Shown: one piece after another, positions 54,003 through 60,720 of the stretch
Layout: every line of letters starts with the position of its first letter
How positions within the stretch are numbered: the stretch's first letter is position 1
The notes under the pieces: model-generated
The model's database searches: none
What the model was told of the DNA's origin: nothing
Seen by the model: the letters and a program-made list of their open reading frames with translations, nothing else
Program-made: the position numbers and the translations under genes
Origin: Actinacidiphila guanduensis
Lineage (GTDB): Bacteria > Actinomycetota > Actinomycetes > Streptomycetales > Streptomycetaceae
Direction of reading: 5' to 3'
NCBI RefSeq assembly: GCF_900103985.1
Contig: NZ_FNIE01000001.1
Coordinates: 572,466 to 636,465 of the forward strand
Length of the DNA stretch: 64,000 bases

Positions 54003-54258
54003 GCACGGGGCCTTGCCGGGCGGGCGGCGCCGCAGCACTCTGGCTGGGCGGGCATGTGCTCCATCAACTGCAGGCCCTGGATGCCCTGGGGGAAGCCGGG
54101 GAAGTTCTCGACCTCGGCGGCGTCAGTGAGACGCCGAGGAAGACGGGGCTGCCGACGATCAGGGGCTTGAGGTCGGCGCGTTCGGTACAGAGGGCGGCGG
54201 CGCTTCCGGCCGGGCCGGAGCCGATGACGCCGCGCACCGAGTGCTGGATCCGGCTCAC
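54003..54258 (-). pseudogene. trxB: Truncated, frameshifted thioredoxin reductase
   Basis: Starts with a GTGA overlap to the arsC stop and reads RGVIGSGPAGSAAALCTERA, DLKPLIVG, the N-terminal FAD region of TrxB. A frameshift follows; the other frame gives EVENFPGFPQGIQGLQLMEH, the next conserved block. Similarity ends near 54003. In many Streptomyces ars operons an intact trxB follows arsC; here it is broken, about 80 of roughly 320 residues remaining. Confidence 0.75.
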
Positions 54259-54668
54259 GCCGTGGGCTCGGGGGCGATCTCGGCGATCAGGCCCTCGACC
54301 AGGGTCTTGATCTCGTCGCGGATGGGGCGCACGGCCTCGATGCCCTCACCGGCGGGGTCGTCGAGGTCCCAGTCGAGGTAGCGCTTGCCGGGGAAGACCG
54401 GGCAGGTGTCGCCGCAGCCCATGGTGATGCACACGTCGGACTCGCGGACGGCGTCGATGGTGAGGACCTTGGGGACCTCGGCGGAGATGTCGATGCCCAC
54501 CTCGGCCATCGCCTCCACTGCCGCGGGGTTGACCTCCTTGCCCGGGGTGGAGCCGGCGGAGCGCACCTCGACGCGGTCGCCGGCCAGGTGGGTCAGCCAG
54601 GCTGCGGCCATCTGGGAGCGGCCGGCGTTGTGGACACAGACGAACAGTACGGACGGCTTGTCGGACAT
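54255..54668 (-). CDS. arsC: Arsenate reductase (low-molecular-weight phosphatase type)
   Basis: A 137-residue protein with the LMW-PTPase P-loop VLFVCVHNAGRSQMAAAW (nucleophilic Cys11, Arg17). RSAGSTPGKEVNPAAVEAMA and SDVCITMGCGDTCPVFPGK with the resolving cysteines match actinobacterial ArsC that reduces arsenate to arsenite with mycothiol or thioredoxin. Divergent from arsR and followed by a broken thioredoxin reductase, so it may now rely on another thiol system. Confidence 0.92.
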   Translation of the reverse strand: MSDKPSVLFVCVHNAGRSQMAAAWLTHLAGDRVEVRSAGSTPGKEVNPAAVEAMAEVGIDISAEVPKVLTIDAVRESDVCITMGCGDTCPVFPGKRYLDWDLDDPAGEGIEAVRPIRDEIKTLVEGLIAEIAPEPTA

Positions 54669-54746
54669 CGTCTTCGTTCTTCCCGGTGGTGGCGGTCGCG
54701 GCGGCGCGGCAGAGGCAGCCGGGTATGGTGAGCCCATCCGAACTGG

Positions 54747-54803
54747 CGTCAGTCCCCGCTGATGTGAAAGTATCATCCCATGCTGACGTCAGTCGACGCT
54801 GAT
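54747..54803. promoter_or_regulatory. Repeated 17-bp ArsR-type sites at the arsC/arsR promoter
   Basis: CGTCAGTC-CC-CGCTGAT at 54747-54763 and CGTCAGTC-GA-CGCTGAT at 54787-54803, exactly 40 bases apart and each with TCAG-N6-CTGA symmetry. The second lies inside the first codons of arsR. Likely ArsR operators controlling both directions. Confidence 0.6.
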
Positions 54804-55094
54804 CTGCTGCGGGTTCTGGCTGACCCCCTGCGCCTGCAGATCGTCACCCTGCTCGCCCGCGAGACGCTGTGCACCACGCATCTGGTGGAGGAGACCGGTG
54901 CCCGTCAGACCAACCTGTCCAACCACCTGAAGGTGCTGCGCGAGGCGGGCGTCGTGGAGACCGAGCCGTGCGGCCGCTTCACCTACTACAAGCTGCGCCC
55001 CGCCGTACTGGAGAAGCTCGCCGGATCGTTCGCCGAACTGGCGGCCACAGCGCGGCAGACGGAAGCGAACAACACCAAACGCGCCTGCCCCTGA
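54780..55094 (+). CDS. arsR: ArsR-family arsenic-responsive repressor
   Basis: A 104-residue winged-helix repressor. LLRVLADPLRLQIVTLLARE, then the metal-site region TLCTTHLVEETGARQTNLS and HLKVLREAGVVETEPCGRFT give the ArsR/SmtB pattern, with Cys residues near the recognition helix that could bind As(III). Divergent from arsC and in line with a MIP channel and cation transporter. Confidence 0.92.
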   Translation: MLTSVDADLLRVLADPLRLQIVTLLARETLCTTHLVEETGARQTNLSNHLKVLREAGVVETEPCGRFTYYKLRPAVLEKLAGSFAELAATARQTEANNTKRACP

Positions 55095-55156
55095 CGGCCG
55101 CCGATCCCCTTCCGCCGGCTTCGCGGCCGGCGCCGTTCCCGTACCCGGAGTCCCCA

Positions 55157-55930
55157 TTGAGCGCCACCGACGCCGCTGCCGATGCCGCCCCTGCTCCTGC
55201 CGTGCCGCAGCCCACGCCCGGCGCGACCCCGCCCCGCGTGCCGCCGACCCGGCGGGCGACTGCCGAACTGGTCGGTACCGCCGCCCTCGTGACGGTGGTG
55301 GTGGGCTCGGGCATCCAGGCCACCGAACTCACCCACGACGTGGCCCTGCAGTTGCTGGCGAACTCCTTGGCAACCGTCTTCGGTCTCGGCGTGCTCATCG
55401 CCCTGTTCGGCCCGGTCTCCGGCGCCCACTTCAATCCCGTGGTCACCCTGGCGGAGTGGTGGACCGCCCGCCGCGGCGCTCCCGGCGTCACCCTGCGCGA
55501 TGCCGCGCTCTACATACCCGCGCAGATCGCGGGGGCCATCGGCGGCGCGGTCCTGGCGGACGCGATGTTCGGCAAGGCGCTGGTGAAGTTCTCCGGCCAC
55601 GACCGCTCGGCCGGGCATCTACTGCTCGGCGAGGTCGTGGCCACCGCCGGGCTGATCCTGCTGATCTTCGGCCTGGCCCGCACGAACCGGCTGCGCCTGG
55701 CGGCGGCCGCCGTCGCCTCGTACATCGGCGCCGCGTACTGGTTCACCTCCTCCACCTCGTTCGCCAACCCCGCCGTCACCATCGGCCGCACCTTCACCGA
55801 CACCTTCGCGGGCATCGCACCCGGCTCACTGGCAGGCTTCGTCGCCGCACAGCTCGTGGGCGCGGTCGTCGGTCTGGCCCTGGTCACGGTCGTGTTCCCC
55901 CCGGCGAGGGCGTCCGCCGCCGCGGCATGA
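55157..55930 (+). CDS. MIP/aquaporin-family channel, probable arsenite channel
   Basis: A 257-residue membrane protein with six helices and the two MIP half-helix motifs: HFNPVVTL and FANPAVTI. The second is the intact NPA and the first is NPV. In ars loci, AqpS-type channels let arsenite made by ArsC leave the cell, which fits this arsR/arsC neighbourhood (no Acr3 or ArsB pump is visible). TTG start with GGAG 6 bases upstream, 62 bases after arsR. Confidence 0.87.
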   Translation: MSATDAAADAAPAPAVPQPTPGATPPRVPPTRRATAELVGTAALVTVVVGSGIQATELTHDVALQLLANSLATVFGLGVLIALFGPVSGAHFNPVVTLAEWWTARRGAPGVTLRDAALYIPAQIAGAIGGAVLADAMFGKALVKFSGHDRSAGHLLLGEVVATAGLILLIFGLARTNRLRLAAAAVASYIGAAYWFTSSTSFANPAVTIGRTFTDTFAGIAPGSLAGFVAAQLVGAVVGLALVTVVFPPARASAAAA

Positions 55931-55972
55931 CCGCGCACTGACGGCGGTGGGGGCAGCCGGCAGACTCGCCCG

Positions 55973-56565
55973 GTGAGCGATGCGAAGAAGATCTCCCGCC
56001 GAGCCCTGCTGCGCCGGGGCTTCGTGCTGGAGTACGTCACCCTGGCCTGGAACGTGGTCGGCGTCGTCGTGCTGGCGTTCGCGGCCGTTGCCGCAAGGTC
56101 GGTGACCCTGGCGGGGTTCGACCTCGACTCCCTGATCGAGATCGACGCCTCGGCGGTGGTGGTCCGGGAGTTGTCCGGCACCGGTGAGGACCGGCAGCGG
56201 CGGGGGCTGCGGCTGATCGGCGCCGGCTTCGCCCTGCTCACGGCGTATCTGCTGGTGCAGTCGACGTGGGTCCTGGTCAGCGGCTTCCGCCCGCACCATT
56301 CCCCGCTGGGCATCGCGTGGACGGCGGTGACCGCCGCGGTGATGTTCGTGCTGGCCCTCGGTAAGGCCTGGCCGCCTTGGACAACCCGGTGCTGACGACG
56401 GAGGGCCGGGTCACCCTGGTCGACGGCGCGCTGGCCGCCGCAGCGCTGCTCGGCCTGATCCTCAACGCGGCGGCCGGGTTCTGGTGGGCGGACCCGGCCG
56501 CCGGCTACGTGCTGGTGTACTACGCCGTCCGCGAAGCAAGGGAGATCTTCGTCGGCGACCACTGA
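55973..56565 (+). pseudogene. Cation transporter broken by a frameshift
   Basis: Frame 1 (MSDAKKISRRALLRRGFVLE...AVMFVLALGKAW) and, after a shift near 56365-56380, a second frame (LDNPVLTTEGRVTLVDGALA...VLVYYAVREAREIF) together give one cation diffusion-type transporter of about 200 residues with a shared membrane topology. The join lacks a few bases relative to the family pattern (GKAR..ALDNPVL). Either a real pseudogene or a sequencing error. It follows the MIP channel on the same strand. Confidence 0.75.
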
Positions 56566-56756
56566 CCCCGAAGCAGCCGCACTCGCTCCTGGGACCTCGG
56601 CGCTGAAGGTCGAGCACGCCGGACATCCCGGCCGCCACCGAGGCCCCGGGCGCCCACGAACTCCCCGCACCCCTCGGCGCGTTCAGGACCGTGCCGCGCC
56701 GAGGCGCGCGGCGGCCGGGCAGCCCCGGACCACCCGGCCGGAGCCGTACGCGCCGC

Positions 56757-57635
56757 TCATGCCGCGTTCGCCGCCGCCGCGGCCCGGCGGCCCCGCGGCT
56801 TGCGCAGGAACGTCGCCCCGTAGACGGCCGTGGCCACCGCGAGGATGCCGAAACTGGGCGGGGTCTTGGGCACCGCGTAGCTCATGGCCAGCCCGGCCCA
56901 CATCTCGGCGACCGCCAGTCCCGCCGACAGGGCCAGCGCCAGGAAGGGACGGACCGTCATCCGCTGGGCCGCGCCCGCCGGAGCCGCCAGCAGGCCCAGG
57001 ATGAGCAGCGAACCCACCGCCTGTGTGGCCTCGGCCGCACAGGCACCGACCAGGGCGAGAAACACGAAGCCGAGCACCCGCACGGGCACACCCCGCGCCG
57101 CCGCCACTGCCTCGTCCACCGACGCGAACAGCAGTGGCCGCGCGACGGCCAGCACGGCCGCGCAGATCCCCGCGCCCACCAGCGCGGCCGTCAGCGCCTG
57201 GCCCGACGACAGGCCGAAGATGGAGCCGAAGAGCACCCCGACGCCCGCGTTGCCGTTCCCCGCGCTGCGCGAGGTCGTGTAGAGCGTGAGGAAGAAGGCA
57301 CCCAGGCCCAGGATCCACGAGAAGACGCTGCCGATGACCACGTCGTCGGCCCTCCCCCGCTTGCCGAGCACGCCGAGCAGCAGCGCGAAGGCGATACACC
57401 CCCCGTACAGGCCGATCCGCAGCGAGGCGCCGAGGGCGAACGCGGCCAGCGCCCCGGTGAAGGCGACGTGGCTGAGCGCGTCGCCGGTGAACACCTGGGC
57501 GCGCAGCACCAGGAAGTACCCGACGAGACCGGCGGCGGCCGCGATGCCGGTGCCCGCGACCAGGGCGTGCTGGAAGAAGGGCTGACCCAGGGCCGGCGCC
57601 CATCCGGGGGCCGCCAGGAGCACAGGGGACGTCAT
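56757..57635 (-). CDS. Mn/Zn-type ABC transporter permease
   Basis: A 292-residue ABC-3 (ZnuB/MntB-like) permease with 7-9 helices: YFLVLRAQVFTGDALSHVAF (the family's FxGDALSH loop), ASVDEAVAAARGVPVRVLGF and GSLLILGLLAAPAGAAQRM. Its start overlaps the previous permease stop as ATGA. Last gene of a four-gene metal uptake operon. Confidence 0.92.
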   Translation of the reverse strand: MTSPVLLAAPGWAPALGQPFFQHALVAGTGIAAAAGLVGYFLVLRAQVFTGDALSHVAFTGALAAFALGASLRIGLYGGCIAFALLLGVLGKRGRADDVVIGSVFSWILGLGAFFLTLYTTSRSAGNGNAGVGVLFGSIFGLSSGQALTAALVGAGICAAVLAVARPLLFASVDEAVAAARGVPVRVLGFVFLALVGACAAEATQAVGSLLILGLLAAPAGAAQRMTVRPFLALALSAGLAVAEMWAGLAMSYAVPKTPPSFGILAVATAVYGATFLRKPRGRRAAAAANAA

Positions 57636-58555
57636 GCCGCACCTCCCGCCGCCGGCAGGGGCGCGGGCGTACCGGCGCGGAGCCGGCCGGCGGCGAACGC
57701 CCCGGCCCGGGCCAGGACGTTGCAGCCGAAGGCGAAGGTCGTCACCCAGAAGCCGATCGGGTAGGGGGTGAAGTACGCGACGGTGAGTCCGAGCCAGGTG
57801 ACGGCGACGGCGACGGCCGCCGACAGCAGCAGGCCCGGCCCGGGGCGGGCGGTGAGTGCCTGCGCGGTGGCCGCGGGCATCACCAGCAGCGCGAAGACCA
57901 GCAGGGTGCCGGTGATCTGGCTGGTGCCGGCGGCCGCCGCGCCCAGCAGGACGAGGAACGCGGTGGACAGCGACCGGACGGGCACGCCGCGGGCGGCGGC
58001 CACGTCGGGGTCGACGGAGGCGAAGAGCAGTGGCCGGCCGATGACCGCGAGTGCGGCCAGCACCGCGGCCGCCACCGCCAGCAGCACCCACACCTGGCGG
58101 GTGGTGATGCCCAGGAAGCTGCCGAACAGCAGCGAGGTCGTGCCGCCGAGCAGCCCCTTGTACAGGGCGGTGAACAGGAATCCGCAGGCCAGCAGGAACG
58201 CCTGGACGGTGCCGGTGAGCGCCGACTCCTGCACGCCGCCGCTCCTGCCGCCGCGCGGGACGGCGGCGATGACAAGGGCGGCGGCGACGCAGAAGGCGAA
58301 GTAGCCGTAGGTGGCGCCGACGCCGACGAGGACGGCCCCGGACGCGCCGGGGAACCCGACGACGGCCAGGGTGTGCCCGGCGAAGCTCTGCCGCCGCAGC
58401 ACCATGAACCAGCCCATCACCCCGGCCGTGACCGCGACGATGGTGCCCGCGCGGAAGGCGTTGACCATGAAGGGGAACGCCCACATCTGCCGCAGGTCCT
58501 CGGCCGGGTTCCACGACCAGGCGGCGCCGTCGGCCAGCTGCAGCAGCGCGCTCAC
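57632..58555 (-). CDS. Mn/Zn-type ABC transporter permease
   Basis: A 307-residue ABC-3 permease: WFMVLRRQSFAGHTLAVVGF, ASVDPDVAAARGVPVRSLST and GTLLVFALLVMPAATAQALT. The two permeases are paralogues and probably form a heterodimeric channel. GTG start overlapping the ATPase stop (GTGA). Confidence 0.92.
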   Translation of the reverse strand: MSALLQLADGAAWSWNPAEDLRQMWAFPFMVNAFRAGTIVAVTAGVMGWFMVLRRQSFAGHTLAVVGFPGASGAVLVGVGATYGYFAFCVAAALVIAAVPRGGRSGGVQESALTGTVQAFLLACGFLFTALYKGLLGGTTSLLFGSFLGITTRQVWVLLAVAAAVLAALAVIGRPLLFASVDPDVAAARGVPVRSLSTAFLVLLGAAAAGTSQITGTLLVFALLVMPAATAQALTARPGPGLLLSAAVAVAVTWLGLTVAYFTPYPIGFWVTTFAFGCNVLARAGAFAAGRLRAGTPAPLPAAGGAA

Positions 58556-59469
58556 GCGGGCCCCCCGTCCCGGCCGGTGTGCCGGTCTGCGTGCCGGTCA
58601 CTGTGGCGGGCCGGCGCCTCGGGCTGGCCGACGACCACGAGCCGGCCGTCGGAGGTGCGCAGCACCTCGACCGGCGTGCGGTACAGGCGGGTCAGGGTCT
58701 CCGAGGTGATCACCTCGGCGGGCGGGCCGCTGACGGCGCCGCCCTCGGCGAGGTAGACCACGCGGTCCAGCCGGGACAGGATCGGGTTGACGTCGTGCGC
58801 GACCATCACCACCGTGACGCCCTCCTCCCGGCAGATCCGGCCGATCAGCGAGGCGACCGCCGCCTGGTTGGGCAGGTCGAGGCTGTCCAGCGGCTCGTCG
58901 AGCAGCAGCAGTTCGGGCCGGCGGACCAAGGCCTGCGCGATCAGCAGCCGCTGCTGCTCGCCGCCCGAGCACTGCCCGATCGGCCGGTGCGCGTAGCCGG
59001 CGGCGCCCACCCGCTCGATCACCTCGGCGATCCGCTTCCGGGCCGCCCGGCGGGCGCGGGACCGGGGCAGCGGCACACCCCACCGGTCGCCGTCCCAGCC
59101 GAGCCGTACGACATCGGTGCCGCGCATCCGCAAGGAGGCGTCGAAGCTGCGGCGCTGGGGCAGGTAGCCGACGCGCTCGCCGGCCCGGCCCGGGGCGCCG
59201 CCCAGCACCCGGACCCGGCCCTCGTGGGCCGGCTGCACCCCGAGCAGCACCTTGACCAGAGTGGACTTGCCGACGCCGTTCGGCCCGAGCACCGCGACGA
59301 ACTCGCCCGCGCCAACCCGCAGATCGACCCCCGACCACAGGGTGCGCCCGCCGACCCGCACCGCCACGTCCTGAAGGGCCACCACCGGCGCCGCCGCACT
59401 CACCGGCTCGGGAGAGGTGCCCTGGCGTGCCACGGCCGCACGCCCCCGAGCCGCCGGACTGCCGGTCAC
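58552..59469 (-). CDS. Metal ABC transporter ATP-binding protein
   Basis: A 305-residue ABC ATPase. Walker A LGPNGVGKSTLVKVLLG; Q-loop YLPQRRSFD; signature CSGGEQQRLLIAQALVRRP; Walker B LLLLDEPLDSLDL; H-loop VMVAHDVN. A His/Arg/Asp-rich tail (ARHSDRHADRHTGRDG) could touch metal. I choose the GTG at 59469, which overlaps the stop of the binding-protein gene as GTGA and matches the other junctions of the operon; ABC similarity starts about 30 residues later, so a GTG at 59403 is possible. Confidence 0.9.
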   Translation of the reverse strand: MTGSPAARGRAAVARQGTSPEPVSAAAPVVALQDVAVRVGGRTLWSGVDLRVGAGEFVAVLGPNGVGKSTLVKVLLGVQPAHEGRVRVLGGAPGRAGERVGYLPQRRSFDASLRMRGTDVVRLGWDGDRWGVPLPRSRARRAARKRIAEVIERVGAAGYAHRPIGQCSGGEQQRLLIAQALVRRPELLLLDEPLDSLDLPNQAAVASLIGRICREEGVTVVMVAHDVNPILSRLDRVVYLAEGGAVSGPPAEVITSETLTRLYRTPVEVLRTSDGRLVVVGQPEAPARHSDRHADRHTGRDGGPA

Positions 59470-60458
59470 TTGCCGGTGGCTTTCGCGAGCGCCGCCTGCA
59501 GGCCCCGCAGTTCGCGGACCTGCCACTGCTGGAAGGAGGCGCCGGCCGGGGTGAGCGTCTCGGTCACGGTGGCCACCGGGATGCCCTCGGCCCTGGCCTC
59601 CTTGACCTGCTGCTGGACGTCGGGGGTGGCGTTCTGGCTGTTGTAGACGTAGACCTTGATCTGCTTGTCCTTGATCTGCCGGTCGATCTCGGACTTGTCG
59701 TGCGCGGTGGGGTCGGTGCCCTCGCTGATCGCGGACAGGAACGAGTACGGGGTGAGCATCTTCAGGCCCAGCCCGTCGGCGAGCGGGCTGACGATGGACT
59801 CGGACGCGCCGATCGGGGTGCCGGCGTACTTCGTTTTGATGCCGGTGATCAGCTGGTTGTAGGTGCCCAGGGTTTTGGTCTCGAAGGTCGAGCGGAGCGT
59901 GTCGAAGTCGGCCGCGTCGGCCGGGTCGAGCTTCTTGTAGTCGGCGGTGATCTGCCCGATGACCTGGTGCACGTTCTGCGGCGAGTACCAGCGGTGCGGG
60001 TTGCCGCCGGGCGCGATCCCGACGAGGTCGCCGACCTTCAACTGGATCCGGCCGGCGGCCGGGTTGGCGGACAGCAGCTTGTCGGCCCAAGTGTCGTAGC
60101 CGATGCCGTTGACGATCGTCATCCGGGCGCCGGCCACGGTGCGGGCGTCGGCGGCGGTGGGCTCGTAGTCGTGCGGGTCGGCGTCGGGGTTGTCGATGAT
60201 GCTGGTGACCTTGACGTGGCTGCCGCCGAGCTGGCTCGCGATGCTGCCCCAGAAGTTCTCCGCGGCCACCACCTGTATCTGCTGGCCGGAGCCCGAACTC
60301 GCGGCGGCGGGCTTGCCGGAAGTGCCGGACCCCGAGGAACCGGAGGAGTCCGACGAGGTCGAGCAGGCCGCCAGCGCGCTCGCGGCGAGGACGCCGACGG
60401 TGGCGAGAGCGGCGATGCGCTTGGTACGGGCCTGGGGACGGGACAGGGCAGCCTTCAT
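59466..60458 (-). CDS. Metal ABC transporter substrate-binding lipoprotein
   Basis: A 330-residue ZnuA/TroA-like protein. Lipoprotein signal with lipobox LAASALAACSTS, then a Ser/Gly linker. Metal-ligand candidates are His in NPDADPHDYEPT, His in GGNPHRWYSP, Glu in GASESIVSP and the VYVYNSQNATP region. The His-rich loop of classic ZnuA is absent. First gene of the operon with Zur-like boxes upstream, so zinc is the likely substrate. Confidence 0.9.
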   Translation of the reverse strand: MKAALSRPQARTKRIAALATVGVLAASALAACSTSSDSSGSSGSGTSGKPAAASSGSGQQIQVVAAENFWGSIASQLGGSHVKVTSIIDNPDADPHDYEPTAADARTVAGARMTIVNGIGYDTWADKLLSANPAAGRIQLKVGDLVGIAPGGNPHRWYSPQNVHQVIGQITADYKKLDPADAADFDTLRSTFETKTLGTYNQLITGIKTKYAGTPIGASESIVSPLADGLGLKMLTPYSFLSAISEGTDPTAHDKSEIDRQIKDKQIKVYVYNSQNATPDVQQQVKEARAEGIPVATVTETLTPAGASFQQWQVRELRGLQAALAKATGK

Positions 60459-60538
60459 GGCGCGGGGCACTCCTTGCTCGGCCGGCCCGGGGAGGAACGC
60501 GGCACGTACGCGGTTCTGCTGTGGGTGCTCACGCTAGA

Positions 60539-60592
60539 TGGAAACGACTTTCACATCCATCCCCATCGGTCCGCACATGAAAACCGTTACCG
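60539..60592 (-). promoter_or_regulatory. Two Zur-box-like sites before the metal ABC operon
   Basis: TGGAAACGACTTTCA at 60539-60553 and TGAAAACCGTTACCG at 60578-60592. Both resemble the actinobacterial Zur consensus (TGAAAATGATTTTCA), the first more closely. About 80-135 bases upstream of the binding-protein start, consistent with repression by zinc. Confidence 0.55.
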
Positions 60593-60670
60593 TTCCTTGA
60601 TGCGACGCCGCCCCGCACCGCGCCCCACCGCACTGTACGAAAACGACACGCTCTCGCCCGGGACGCCGAA

Positions 60671-60699
60671 ACCGCGCGCACAGGACTCGTGCGCGCGGT
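60671..60699 (-). terminator. 11-bp hairpin after the sialidase-propeller gene
   Basis: ACCGCGCGCAC pairs perfectly with GTGCGCGCGGT around AGGACTC, about 20 bases past the stop of the minus-strand gene. Confidence 0.65.
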
Positions 60700-60720
60700 C
60701 GGCAGGCCGAAGGACGCGGG

